A stretch of 64,000 nucleotides of DNA from Streptomyces sp. CA-210063 (lineage in GTDB: Bacteria > Actinomycetota > Actinomycetes > Streptomycetales > Streptomycetaceae): NCBI RefSeq assembly GCF_024612015.1, contig NZ_CP102512.1:7502001-7566000 (forward strand), given 5' to 3'. The notes under the pieces are model-generated. The model saw nothing but the letters and a program-made list of their open reading frames with translations, was not told the origin of the DNA and searched no databases. The position numbers and the translations under genes are program-made. Shown here in pieces: positions 34,756-43,179 of this stretch (position 1 is the first letter of the stretch; the number at the start of each line of letters is the position of its first letter).

Positions 34756-35895
34756 GTGAGATCAAGGACGTTGAGCCTCGCAGGCTCGACCCTCACGGCG
34801 GCCGTGCTGGCATCCGCACTGTTGCCCGTCACCGCCGCGACCGCCGCCGCGTCGACGCCCAAGGTCACGAGCGCCACCAAGGACGCCTTCGGCCGCGTCG
34901 CGGACAACGTGCTCACCGACCGCACGGCCGTCCTGCTCGGCGGCAAGGCCGCCCGCAAGTCGCTGAAGCCCACGGGCGGCGTCAAGCTGTCCGCCGCCCA
35001 GAAGAAGGCCGAGGACGGCAAGCTGTCCGCCCTGAAGGGCACCAGGTCCCGGCTCGCCGGCCTGGGCGAGGCGTACACGTCGGCGGACACCAAGGTCACC
35101 GTCGACAGCGCCAAGGTCAAGGGCAAGAAGGCCACGGTCGAGGTCACCGAGACCACGACCCTGAAGTACAAGAAGATACGCGGCGACGAGCCCGCCTCCA
35201 CGGGCTTCGAGGCCCACCACGTGCTCACCTTCACCGCCACCGCCGGCACATGGCAGCTGACCGCCATGCGCTCCACGGACGGCGGCGCCCCCCGCATCAA
35301 CGAGCCCGTGGTCCCGGCCGCGGACGCCAAGCTGAGCCGTACGCCGATGGCCGTCATCAACGCCCCGAAGGCGGCCACCACCCGCAACCCCGCGGCCAAG
35401 CCGAAGACGCTCACCGGCGGCGCCTACGACTACAAGGCGATGGCGACGTACACCGAGCAGTACTGGAAGAACTACAACCCGGCGTACCGCAAGTACAACG
35501 CGGCCGGCGGCGACTGCACCAACTACCTCAGCCAGGGCCTCCTGGCGGGCGGCTGGAAGCAGATCTCCACGGTCACGCCCGAGGAGTACGACACCTGGTA
35601 CTACGCGTCGAACGGCACGGCCGACGCCTGGATCGGCGTCAACGAGTGGTCCTGGTTCACCCAGACCGCCAAGCGGACCACCGCGCTCGCGAACGTCTAC
35701 CAGATGGACATCGGTGACGTCCTCCAGGTGGACTTCAACGCGGACGGGGACAAGGACCACTCCATGATGACGACCTACCGCAGCTCCAGCGGCGTCCCGT
35801 ACCTGACGTACCACGACGCGGACACCTACCGCCGTTCGGTCGCGAGCATCATCGCCTCGTACCCGACCGCGAGCTACTACGCCTACCGCACCTGA
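34756..35895 (+). CDS. Secreted amidase-domain protein
   Basis: 379 residues. GTG 34756 after AAGGAG starts a classic signal peptide: RSRTLSLAGSTLTAAVLASALLPVTAATAAA with an AxA cleavage site near 32. A coiled, Lys-rich central region follows. The C-terminal ~130 residues form an Amidase_6/NlpC-like domain. Cys254 in GGDCTNYLSQ and His in DKDHSMMTTY are the catalytic pair, with the tail YHDADTYRRSVASIIASYP. Exported; probably cuts peptides of the wall or acts on a surface substrate. Third in a plus-strand set of envelope genes (PBP, deacetylase-like, amidase). Confidence 0.87.
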   Translation: MRSRTLSLAGSTLTAAVLASALLPVTAATAAASTPKVTSATKDAFGRVADNVLTDRTAVLLGGKAARKSLKPTGGVKLSAAQKKAEDGKLSALKGTRSRLAGLGEAYTSADTKVTVDSAKVKGKKATVEVTETTTLKYKKIRGDEPASTGFEAHHVLTFTATAGTWQLTAMRSTDGGAPRINEPVVPAADAKLSRTPMAVINAPKAATTRNPAAKPKTLTGGAYDYKAMATYTEQYWKNYNPAYRKYNAAGGDCTNYLSQGLLAGGWKQISTVTPEEYDTWYYASNGTADAWIGVNEWSWFTQTAKRTTALANVYQMDIGDVLQVDFNADGDKDHSMMTTYRSSSGVPYLTYHDADTYRRSVASIIASYPTASYYAYRT

Positions 35896-35926
35896 GCCGC
35901 CCGGCCCGATCGGGCCGCGCCAGGTG

Positions 35927-36598
35927 TCAGCCGGCGCCCTTCCCGTCCGTGTCGTCCGTCGCGTCCGTCGCGTCCGTCGCGTTCGTCGCGTTCGTCTCGG
36001 ATTCGGGGAGGGCGTCGGCCCGCGTCAGTTTCGCCATCCCCACCCCGGCCTTGCGCCGCATCTCGCGTTCCGACTCCTCCGGGTGGCGGGCGCGCCAGTA
36101 CGGGTTGTCGTGCGGCAGCGCCGAACCGACTCTGCCGTACATCCCGAACGTCATCAGCAGGATGCCGACGACAAAGCTGAACAGCACGTTCTGGATGCGG
36201 AACGCCAGGAAGTTGGAGTCGGTGTCCAGCAGGGCCATGTTGCCGAAGCCGCTCAGGATGAACAGGATGCCCAGCGTCATGTTCAGCGTGGAGGCGAAGT
36301 TGCCGCCGATCACCATGCCGACGAGCAGCAGCAGCCCCACGGCGACCGACAGGACGCTCAGCGTGCCGTTGGTACTCAGCCCCGCGACCTCGTCGCCGCG
36401 GGTGTCGAACCAGCCCACCTTGTCGATGAGGCCCAGGATGCCGAAGACGAGCAGGAACAGACCCATCAGGCCGGCCCCGAACCGGTAGACCCTGCTGAGG
36501 CGGTGGTCGACGGGAAGATGCTCGTCGATCCTGATCCGCCGCCGGGGACTTGCGTGCCGGCCCTTCGGACGCGCTGAGTGCGTGGCATGCGTGGCCAT
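35927..36598 (-). CDS. DUF4383 membrane protein
   Basis: 223 residues, four membrane helices (about 42-62, 82-102, 105-125, 130-152). The family DUF4383 is widespread in Actinobacteria without known function. The N-terminus is basic and cytoplasmic. The C-terminus ends in a tandem string, NATNATDATDATDDTDG, encoded by 9-base repeats at about 35951-35997; length may vary between strains. Starts 250 bases after a repeat-rich gap. Could be a stress-induced integral protein, but nothing in the sequence assigns a job. Confidence 0.85.
   Translation of the reverse strand: MATHATHSARPKGRHASPRRRIRIDEHLPVDHRLSRVYRFGAGLMGLFLLVFGILGLIDKVGWFDTRGDEVAGLSTNGTLSVLSVAVGLLLLVGMVIGGNFASTLNMTLGILFILSGFGNMALLDTDSNFLAFRIQNVLFSFVVGILLMTFGMYGRVGSALPHDNPYWRARHPEESEREMRRKAGVGMAKLTRADALPESETNATNATDATDATDDTDGKGAG
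35951..35997 (+). repeat. 9-base tandem repeat in DUF4383 C-terminus
   Basis: About five units of GTCCGTCGC or GTTCGTCGC. Nine bases keep the reading frame, so copy-number change would only alter the (N/D)AT tail. Confidence 0.7.
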
Positions 36599-36707
36599 GT
36601 CCGCCTCCCATCGGGTTCGGGTGCGAGCGGAGGCCTGCGTACCCCTTCAGCATCCGACGGGGGGCTCGGACGGGCAACCCAGCGGTGGTCGTCCACTCGG
36701 GCAGGGC

Positions 36708-36765
36708 GCACTCAGCCTGTCCGGCGTGTGAGGCCAAGCGCACTCAGCCTGTCCGGCGTTTGAGG
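36708..36765 (+). repeat. Two direct copies of a 26-bp Streptomyces repeat
   Basis: CACTCAGCCTGTCCGGCG followed by TGTGAGG (36708-36733) or TTTGAGG (36740-36765); 25 of 26 bases agree. A common interspersed motif in streptomycete genomes by my recollection. It lies in the 249-base gap between DUF4383 and the coiled-coil gene and adjoins the next element. Confidence 0.75.
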
Positions 36766-36784
36766 ACGAGCCCGAAGGGCGATC

Positions 36785-36843
36785 GAGGGGGTCTGGGGGC
36801 GCAGCCCCCAGGGATGGGACGGGTAGGGGCGGCGGGGGCGAAA
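36785..36843 (+). repeat. Second interspersed element, copy A
   Basis: Contains hairpin CTGGGGGC / GCCCCCAG followed by a 32-base segment (36812-36843) identical to the reverse of 41491-41522. Ends at the coiled-coil gene stop. Confidence 0.85.
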
Positions 36844-36847
36844 GAGA

Positions 36848-38386
36848 TCAGGCCCCCGCCCCGCGCTCCTTGCGGATCAGGTCCACCACCCGGGCCACGT
36901 TCTGCCGCACCGCCTCGGTCTCCGTCAGGAAGTGCCAGTAGTCGGGGTGACGGCCCTCCAGCGTCGCTATCGCGCGCTCCAGCCGGGCGACCGAGTCGTC
37001 CAGCGGCCGGGCGTGCCGCGGGTCGGGCGTGGAACGGCCGGCCATGGCGAGGCGCTGGGCGTCCCGGATCGCGAACCGGGTCCGGTCGATCTCCTGCTGC
37101 GAGTCCTTCTGCACCGCGTTCAGCCGCCGCAGCCGGTCGCCCGCCGCCGAGACCGCCTCGTCGCTGTGGTTCAGCAACGCCCGTACGGTCGACAGCAGCG
37201 AGGTCGCGTCCGGCCAGCGCTGGGCGTCCCGCGCGGCCCGCGCCTCACGCAGCTTCAGCTGGGCCTGCTCGACGTCCCGCGCGACCTGGTCCGGCACCTG
37301 CTGGAGGTCCTGCCAGCAGGCCGCCACGAACCGCCGCCGCAGCTCGCTCAGTATCTGCGGCACCTGCCCCGCCCGGGTGCCCAGCGCCTCCGCGCGGGTC
37401 CGCAGCGACACGAGCCGGTGGTCGATCTCGGCGGCCTTCTCCGGCAGCCGCTCGGCCTCCGTCCGCACCGCCTCCGCCTCGCGTACGACCCGGTCGGCAC
37501 GCTCCAGCGTCTCCCGTACGCCGTGCTGTCCCGCCCCCTGGTTGAGCTTGGTCAGCTCGGGCGCGAGGGCGGCGAGCCGGGCGGCGAGATCGTCGGCCGT
37601 GAGCCCCGAACCCCGTACGGCGTCCAGGGCGTTGGAGGCGGCGAGCAGCCCCTGTCGGGCGCGCTCCACCGCCGGGACAAGCCGGGCCAGCTGGGTCTCG
37701 GCCGTGCCGAGCAGCGGCCCGAGCCCCTGCGCGAAACGGTCCAGCTCCTGCTTGACCCGCCCCAGCTCGTCCTTGGCGGCGGTCAGCTCGGTCCGGGCCC
37801 GGGTGGCGACGGACGCCTCCAGGTCGTCCCGGTCCAGGTCGTGGGCGTCGACGGCGTTGATGTACTGGTGGCTGGCCTCGTCGATCCGCCGCCCCAGCGC
37901 CTCGAAACCGGAGACGGCCTGCCGGGCGGCGGGGGAGTCGTCCACCGCCGTGATCGTCTCTATCGAGATGCGCAGATCCCGCTGGGCGGTGTCCAGCTCG
38001 TAGAACGCGGCCGCCGCCGCGTCCTTCGCCGCCTGCGCCTCGGCCCGCTGGCTCTCCGCCCGCCCGCCGAACCACCGCCGGGTGCCGCCCCCGGCGAACG
38101 CGGCGGGCAGCACCAGCGCGGCGAGAAGGGGCAGGGCGAGGAGGGCGACGGCGTCCCGGCCCGCCGAGCGGCGGACCCGCCGGGGGCGGGGCGTAGGGCT
38201 GTCGGCCGTGCGGGGCGCGCGGCTGTGGGGTTCCGGCGATGGCGCGCGGCCGGGGGGTTCGGGCCGTGGTGCGCGGCTTTCGGGTTCTTGTCGTGGTGCA
38301 CGGCTGTGGGGTAGTTGTGCGCTCGGCACACTCGGCGTGTACGGCTCTGCAGGTGTCGCCGTCACATCCCTCTCCCGTGCTGTCAT
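36848..38386 (-). CDS. Membrane-anchored coiled-coil protein, unknown
   Basis: 512 residues. The N-terminal ~75 residues are Pro/Arg-rich with repeated (R)APxPEP-type motifs. One membrane helix follows (DAVALLALPLLAALVLPAAFA, about 77-97). The rest (about 110-505) is almost wholly helical, with long heptad stretches rich in Ala, Arg, Glu and Leu ([40 protein letters not shown]). I do not recognise a domain. Architecture resembles cell-division or envelope-spanning septum-associated proteins, but that is only by analogy. Strong GC codon bias supports coding. A tRNA gene lies just upstream of the start. Confidence 0.7.
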   Translation of the reverse strand: MTARERDVTATPAEPYTPSVPSAQLPHSRAPRQEPESRAPRPEPPGRAPSPEPHSRAPRTADSPTPRPRRVRRSAGRDAVALLALPLLAALVLPAAFAGGGTRRWFGGRAESQRAEAQAAKDAAAAAFYELDTAQRDLRISIETITAVDDSPAARQAVSGFEALGRRIDEASHQYINAVDAHDLDRDDLEASVATRARTELTAAKDELGRVKQELDRFAQGLGPLLGTAETQLARLVPAVERARQGLLAASNALDAVRGSGLTADDLAARLAALAPELTKLNQGAGQHGVRETLERADRVVREAEAVRTEAERLPEKAAEIDHRLVSLRTRAEALGTRAGQVPQILSELRRRFVAACWQDLQQVPDQVARDVEQAQLKLREARAARDAQRWPDATSLLSTVRALLNHSDEAVSAAGDRLRRLNAVQKDSQQEIDRTRFAIRDAQRLAMAGRSTPDPRHARPLDDSVARLERAIATLEGRHPDYWHFLTETEAVRQNVARVVDLIRKERGAGA

Positions 38387-38582
38387 CCACCCTGGCCGGT
38401 TGCCATTCTCCCACCGGTCAAGGACGAAAACACGGGTCGATCGGTTCGCTGTTCGCCGTGAGGGGCTCAGCCCACGTTCCGCACGGTGACCGAGCCGTCC
38501 TTCGTGCCCGCCCTGACACTAACCCCCGGTTATAGGTTTGCGGGGCACGCCGTCGGGCAATGTAGGCTGTCGGCTCGTACTC

Positions 38583-38657
<75 letters not shown>

Positions 38658-38666
38658 GTAGGTGAC

Positions 38667-38698
38667 GAAGACCCCGGCCGTGATCGGCCGGGGTCTTC
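38667..38698 (+). terminator. tRNA-Val terminator
   Basis: GAAGACCCCGGCCG pairs perfectly with CGGCCGGGGTCTTC around TGAT: 14 bp, 4-base loop. It begins 9 bases after the tRNA CCA and ends just before the stop of the convergent gene, so it may serve both. Confidence 0.85.
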
Positions 38699-38703
38699 GC
38701 GTG

Positions 38704-39030
38704 TCAGGAACCGCGGGCGTGCTTCAGCCGGGTCCGGGCGTCGACCTTCTCCTCGGTGGCTACCTCCGCCCAGAAGCGGTGGCAGCTCACGAACACCGCC
38801 AGTTCGCGCTCCCGCTCGCGGAGCTTCTCCACCTCGGCCTGCTCGTCGGGCGTCCAGCCCGGCGAGGCGGGGCGCTCGACCTTCCGCCAGCCGTTGTCGT
38901 CACTGAAACCGTCCAGGGGCTCGACCGACCAGGGCAGCCGCTTCAGCAGCGCCAGGAGCTCGGCCCGGACCTGATGCAGCTCCTCCTGACCGGCGAGGAG
39001 GTCACTGGGGAAGTCATAGGTCTTAGCCAC
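38704..39030 (-). CDS. Small conserved hypothetical protein
   Basis: 108 residues, acidic and helical. MAKTYDFPSDLLAGQEELHQVRAELLALLKRLPWS is followed by a central loop with WRKVERPASPGWTPDEQAEVEKLRERERELAVFVSCHRFWAEV, then EEKVDARTRLKHARGS. The two helix runs suggest a small helical bundle or a coiled dimer. No membrane segment or signal. Start is GTG 39030. I do not recognise the family; the balanced coding bias and length make it a real gene. Converges with the tRNA-Val terminator. Confidence 0.75.
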   Translation of the reverse strand: MAKTYDFPSDLLAGQEELHQVRAELLALLKRLPWSVEPLDGFSDDNGWRKVERPASPGWTPDEQAEVEKLRERERELAVFVSCHRFWAEVATEEKVDARTRLKHARGS

Positions 39031-39184
39031 GCGGCAATGCTACGCCTGTTCGATTTTGGGATGCGAGTTCCTTCTGTCACTTCGGGCACGGCTTCACACG
39101 GACGGGTGGATGGGACGGAGGGGGACCTTGGGGAACCGCTGATGCACTGAAGGTGGACCTTGAGGGCTTCGGTATCTTCACGCC

Positions 39185-40111
39185 ATGACCCTCGACGATC
39201 TCCGTGTCTTCGTCGCCGTCTGCCGGGCCGGGAGCCTCAGTGCGGTGGCCCGGGAGCTGGGGTGCACCCAGTCGGCGGTGAGTCAGCATGTGCGCCGGCT
39301 GGAGCGGGAGACCGGGGTCGCACTCGTGGAGCGGCAGGCCCGCGGGGTCGTGCCGACCCGGGCCGGGCGGGTGCTCCAGGAGGCGGCGGCCGAGGGCATC
39401 ACCGGGCTCGACCTCGCACTGCGCCGACTGGCCGAGACGGTGCGCGGCGACGGCGGGGTCGTACGGATCGCCACCGGCGGCACCACCGTGCGGCACTTCA
39501 TGGCGCAGGGCATCGTCGACTTCCGGCGCTCGTATCCGGACGTGGGCCTGGAGTTCCAGACCGTACGGTCGAGCGCCGGGTGTCACGACGCGCTGGCCGA
39601 CCCGTCCCGGGACCTCGACCTGTCGTGGCTGACCCTCGGGCCCGCCGTCCGGGGCATCGAACAGCGGGCCGTGGCGGAGCTGCCCTGGGTGCTCGCCGTA
39701 CGCGCCGACGACGAACTCGCCGGACGGGAGTGGGTGGAGGGCAAGGAGCTGGACGGGATGCGGCTCATCGGACTGCCGGAGAACTCCACCTCCTACGCCC
39801 ACCTCGACGGCGCCTACCGCGAGTTGGGCATCAGCGTCAGTCACTCCGGCGCCGGTGTGGCCGACTGGGACACCGCGATCCTCCTCACCGAACTCGGCGT
39901 CGGCCACGCCGTGGTCCCCGCGCTCCCCGGCTGGACCGGCCCCGGCCACCCCGGGCTGCGCTTCGTCCCGGTCCCCGATCTGCCGCCGCTCACCGTCGGC
40001 TGGGCCGTACGGTCCTGGGAGGCGCTGTCACCGCCGGCCCGCGCCTTCGCCGACACGGTGGCCCGGCACGCGGTGCGGGTGGGAGGTGGGGTGCGGGCGG
40101 TCGAGGGGTGA
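39185..40111 (+). CDS. LysR-family regulator
   Basis: 308 residues. The N-terminal winged helix is typical: LDDLRVFVAVCRAGSLSAVARELGCTQSAVSQHVRRLERETGVALVERQARGVVPTRAGR. A linker helix and a two-lobed ligand domain follow (about 90-300). It faces convergent with the ketopantoate reductase at 40183 and divergent from the small protein at 38704. So the usual target, a divergent neighbour, is only the small hypothetical. Inducer not inferable. ATG 39185; no strong ribosome site. Confidence 0.92.
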   Translation: MTLDDLRVFVAVCRAGSLSAVARELGCTQSAVSQHVRRLERETGVALVERQARGVVPTRAGRVLQEAAAEGITGLDLALRRLAETVRGDGGVVRIATGGTTVRHFMAQGIVDFRRSYPDVGLEFQTVRSSAGCHDALADPSRDLDLSWLTLGPAVRGIEQRAVAELPWVLAVRADDELAGREWVEGKELDGMRLIGLPENSTSYAHLDGAYRELGISVSHSGAGVADWDTAILLTELGVGHAVVPALPGWTGPGHPGLRFVPVPDLPPLTVGWAVRSWEALSPPARAFADTVARHAVRVGGGVRAVEG

Positions 40112-40182
40112 ACTCGCGTCGCTGCGACGCGGGTTCAGCTGGTGGAGAGGTGTTTGGCCGGGGCCGGGCGCGATGGGTCGGC

Positions 40183-41091
40183 TCAGTGGCCCGCCGCCCG
40201 CAGCCCCTCCACCACCTTGGCCGCCACCGGGACCGATACGCCGTGGCGGTCCGCCGCGCGGAGCAACGCGGCTCCGATCGCGTCCAGTTCGAGGGGGCGG
40301 CCGGCCTCGGCGTCGCGCTGCATGGAGGACTTCATGGCGGGCGGGAAGGCGTCGTAGCGGCGCAGGGCCTCGGCCGGGTCCACGGGGGCGCCGGAGGCCG
40401 CGCTGACGGCCGCCGTCTCCTCGACCAGGGCGGTCAACTCCGCACGGTGGCGCGTACGGACCTCGCCGAGGGGCAGGCCGTAACGGGTCGTCAGCAGCGC
40501 GAACGGGGCCAGGAACGACATCTTCGCCCACAGTGCCGCCGTCTCGTCCCCCAGGACCCGGGTGCCCACGCCGGACCATTCCAGCGCTCCGGCAAGGGAG
40601 TTGAGGCGTCCTCGCGGGACCGTGTCGCCGGTCAGGTCGACCTCCGCGAAGGGGCTGCCGTGCTCGATGACGCCCGGGGCCACGCGGGTCGACTCGACGC
40701 GGATGGTGGCCGGGGCGATGTGCGCGGCCTCGCCGTAGTGGGCGCGGAGGAAGGCCGGGTGCTCGACACCGTTCAGGAACGGGACGACCAGCGTGTCGGC
40801 GCCGAGCGCCGCCGCGGGGAGCCGGTCCAGGGCCGCCTCCAGAGTCGTGTGCTTTACGGCGATCAGGACCGCGTCGACCGGTTCGCGGAGCTCGGCCGCG
40901 GTCTCCACTCGGGCGGTGAACTCCCCGAAGCGGGCGCTCCTGACCTGGATGCCGTCCTTCTCCAGCGTGCTCGCCGTCTCCTCCCCGGCCAGGCAGATCA
41001 CGCGGTTCCCGGCGCGGCCCAGCAGCGCGGCGAGCAGGCCGCCCACGCCGCCCGGGCCCAGTACCGCCACCGTGAGCCGTTCGTTCGTCAT
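40183..41091 (-). CDS. panE: 2-Dehydropantoate 2-reductase (ketopantoate reductase)
   Basis: 302 residues. The NADPH Rossmann start VAVLGPGGVGGLLAALLGRAG is complete. LIAVKHTTLEAAL carries the Lys of the family, and the C-terminal ketopantoate-binding helices include LWAKMSFLAPFALLTTRYGLPLGEV with a second conserved Lys. It reduces ketopantoate to pantoate, the third step in pantothenate/CoA synthesis. In many Actinobacteria several paralogues exist, so a non-pantothenate substrate remains possible; none of its pathway partners are adjacent. Confidence 0.85.
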   Translation of the reverse strand: MTNERLTVAVLGPGGVGGLLAALLGRAGNRVICLAGEETASTLEKDGIQVRSARFGEFTARVETAAELREPVDAVLIAVKHTTLEAALDRLPAAALGADTLVVPFLNGVEHPAFLRAHYGEAAHIAPATIRVESTRVAPGVIEHGSPFAEVDLTGDTVPRGRLNSLAGALEWSGVGTRVLGDETAALWAKMSFLAPFALLTTRYGLPLGEVRTRHRAELTALVEETAAVSAASGAPVDPAEALRRYDAFPPAMKSSMQRDAEAGRPLELDAIGAALLRAADRHGVSVPVAAKVVEGLRAAGH

Positions 41092-41260
41092 GGTCCCCTC
41101 GTTTCTGTCGGTCGAGCCGGCGCTCGGTGATGATCACAAAGGGTGGAGGGCCGAGTCAATCCTCGGGGGAACTTGCTGATGCCCAAGGATGTGCTTGGTG
41201 AGGGCCATGACCTGCGCGGTCGGCCTGGGATTGGGCGGGGATGCGCGCGAGACTGTTTCC

Positions 41261-41488
41261 ATGTGCCGCAGCATCAAGACTCTCCGACCGCCCGTCCTCC
41301 CCGAAGAGGCCACCGAGGACGACATCCGTGCCGCCGCCCTGCAGTACGTCCGCAAGGTCTCCGGCTTCCGTGCGCCCGCCGCGCACAACCGGGAGGTGTT
41401 CGAGCGGGCGGTGGACGCGGTCGCCGAGGCCACGGCGGAGTTGTTGGCGGGGTTGGAGGTACGGGGCGCCACCCGAAGGGCCGGGTAG
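41261..41488 (+). CDS. DUF2277 family protein
   Basis: 75 residues. Starts MCRSIKTLRPPVLPEEATEDDIRAAALQYVRKVSGFRAPAAHN, the DUF2277 pattern with Cys2, Arg3 and the FRxPA box. Function of the family unknown; helical, cytoplasmic. ATG 41261 is used, because an upstream in-frame ATG would add 24 residues that do not fit the family. The gene ends at the second copy of interspersed element two. Confidence 0.85.
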   Translation: MCRSIKTLRPPVLPEEATEDDIRAAALQYVRKVSGFRAPAAHNREVFERAVDAVAEATAELLAGLEVRGATRRAG

Positions 41489-41490
41489 GT

Positions 41491-41549
41491 TTTCGCCCCC
41501 GCCGCCCCTACCCGTCCCATCCCCAGGGGCTGCGCCCCTTCGACCCCGG
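41491..41549 (-). repeat. Second interspersed element, copy B
   Basis: 41491-41522 is a 32-base identity to the reverse of 36812-36843. The neighbouring hairpin GGGGCTGCGCCCC (41526-41538) is shorter than in copy A. The element follows the DUF2277 stop directly. Confidence 0.85.
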
Positions 41550-41627
41550 GGTGCTTTGGGTGGGTGGGTTGGTCGTGGGTGGGGGGTGGTGTGGGGTGTG
41601 GGGTGTGTGCGGGTGGGTGGGGGCTGG

Positions 41628-41649
41628 TCGCGCAGTTCCCCGCGCCCCT
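41628..41649 (-). repeat. Interspersed palindromic element, copy 7
   Basis: Core TCGCGCAGTTCCCCGCGCCC, directly followed by a hairpin CGCGCCCCTTTAGGGGCGCG (41641-41660). Between DUF2277 and the VTT gene, which is convergent. A G/T-rich tract (41557-41627) precedes it. Confidence 0.9.
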
Positions 41650-41740
41650 TTAGGGGCGCGAGCAACCACAACGCGCCTGCACCCGCCCGACAACGCACAC
41701 CCCGAGCTCGACCGCGTGCGGGGTCGAAGGGGCGGCGGCG

Positions 41741-42352
41741 TCAGCCGCTCAGGCGGGGCCGGCGCATGAAGTACGCCGCCCCCGCCCCCGCGCCGAAGAG
41801 CGCGGCCACGGAGACGGCCGTCGCCAGCCACGTCGGGCCGAGCCACTGCGCGCCGAGGTAGCCGAGGGCGACGCTGTACGCGGCCCAGGCGACCCCGGCC
41901 ACCGCCGACCAGGGGAGGAAGTCGCGGGCGCGATGCCGGGCCGCGCCCGCGCCGAGGGAGACGACGGAGCGGCCGGCGGGGGCGAAGCGGGCGACGACGA
42001 CCAGGAGACCGCCGCCCCGGGCGAGCGCCGCGCCGAGACGTTCCTGCGCGGTCGTCAGGCGCCGGGAGCGGGCGATGGCGCGGTCGAGACGCGCGCTGCC
42101 CCGCCAGGCCAGCCGGTACGCCACGAGATCACCGAGCACGGACGCGGTCGCCGCGGAGAGCATCAGCACCAGGATGTCGGGGACCTCGCGAGGCATCGCG
42201 CCCGCCGCCGTCTCGGCCGCGGCCGCCGTGGCCGCCGCGACGACCAGGACACCGCTCGGCAGGACCGGGAGGAACACGTCCAGCACGATGGACACGCCCA
42301 CGACGGCGTAGATCCATGGGCCGGCGGTCAGCCAACCCAGACTCTCAAACAC
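41741..42352 (-). CDS. VTT/DedA-like membrane protein
   Basis: 203 residues, five to six helices. VLDVFLPVLPSGVLVVAAATAA corresponds to the DedA/VTT signature; ARFAPAGRSVVSLGAGAARHRARDFLPWSAVAGV is the second conserved segment with Arg residues. DedA/VTT proteins move lipids across the membrane. It is less conserved than the DedA at 29707 and has an Arg-rich loop. GTG 42352 (VFESLGWL) starts it. Alone, on the minus strand. Second DedA-type gene in the window. Confidence 0.85.
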   Translation of the reverse strand: MFESLGWLTAGPWIYAVVGVSIVLDVFLPVLPSGVLVVAAATAAAAETAAGAMPREVPDILVLMLSAATASVLGDLVAYRLAWRGSARLDRAIARSRRLTTAQERLGAALARGGGLLVVVARFAPAGRSVVSLGAGAARHRARDFLPWSAVAGVAWAAYSVALGYLGAQWLGPTWLATAVSVAALFGAGAGAAYFMRRPRLSG

Positions 42353-42550
42353 CGAACACTCTCCTGTTGTCCCCCGACGTCACGGCGACCCGTGACAGCC
42401 GAACAGCGTACGCCCCGGGTACGACACACGGCTCACAGGGGCTCATGTGTCTGTCACGCCGTGTTCATTCGGACTGCTCGGCGACAGCGTCCGAGTGGGA
42501 GTGACGGGGGATCAGGGAGAACAGGGGAGTCAGGGGGGGGCGATCGGGGA

Positions 42551-42585
42551 CGGGCCGCCGGGGCGCGTGGCACCCCGGCGGCCCG
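42551..42585. terminator. GC hairpin between DoxX and VTT genes
   Basis: CGGGCCGCCGGGG pairs with CCCCGGCGGCCCG, 13 bp around a 9-base loop, followed by TTTCG on the plus side. It lies 54 bases after the DoxX stop on the minus strand. No gene in 42353-42638 apart from it. Confidence 0.75.
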
Positions 42586-42638
42586 TTTCGTGCGACCGGC
42601 GATCGGGCCGGGGCAGACCGAAGCGGCCCGGCCCGGGA

Positions 42639-43094
42639 TCAGGCCGCCACGGGCGCCTTGTCCTTGGCGGTCCTGTCCGCGGACGCGGCCTGGCGCTTGC
42701 CGAGGAGCTGGTCGAGGCCGAGCGCGCCCGAGCCGGTGAAGATCAGCAGGAACATGGCCCAGGAGTAGAGGGCCGCGCCCTCACCGCCGTTCTCGACCGG
42801 CCACAGGGCCTGCGGCTGGTGGACCTTGAAGTACGCGTAGGCCATGGCGCCCGAGGCGATGAACGCCGCGAAGCGGGTGCCGAGGCCGAGGAGGACCAGG
42901 GCGCCGCCGACGAGTTCGATGACGCCCGAGTACCAGCCGGGCCAGGTGCCGGCGGAGACGGTGCCGCCCTGTCCGTCCGCGCCGCCCAGGACGCCGAAGA
43001 GCTTCTGGGCGCCGTGGCAGGTGAAGAGCAGGCCGATGACGATACGGAAGAGACCGAGGGCGTATGGCTGGGCGCTGTTGAGGCGTCCGGTCAT
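42639..43094 (-). CDS. DoxX-family membrane protein
   Basis: 151 residues, four helices. Contains ALGLFRIVIGLLFTCHGAQKLFG with the family His-Gly, and GVIELVGGALVLLGLGTRFAAF. DoxX proteins are linked to thiosulfate or redox stress and, in mycobacteria, to superoxide resistance. ATG 43094 is chosen because GGAG precedes it by 8 bases; reading on to 43202 adds a non-family leader. The tail RQAASADRTAKDKAPVAA is soluble. Lies between the FAD protein and a terminator, same direction as the FAD gene and 85 bases after it. Confidence 0.92.
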   Translation of the reverse strand: MTGRLNSAQPYALGLFRIVIGLLFTCHGAQKLFGVLGGADGQGGTVSAGTWPGWYSGVIELVGGALVLLGLGTRFAAFIASGAMAYAYFKVHQPQALWPVENGGEGAALYSWAMFLLIFTGSGALGLDQLLGKRQAASADRTAKDKAPVAA

Positions 43095-43179
43095 TGTGGG
43101 GGACTCCTTCGGTAGTGACCCGGTCCTTGTGGGACCAGTGGGGACGGTTATTACCGGTGAGTCACCAACGTAGGCAGGC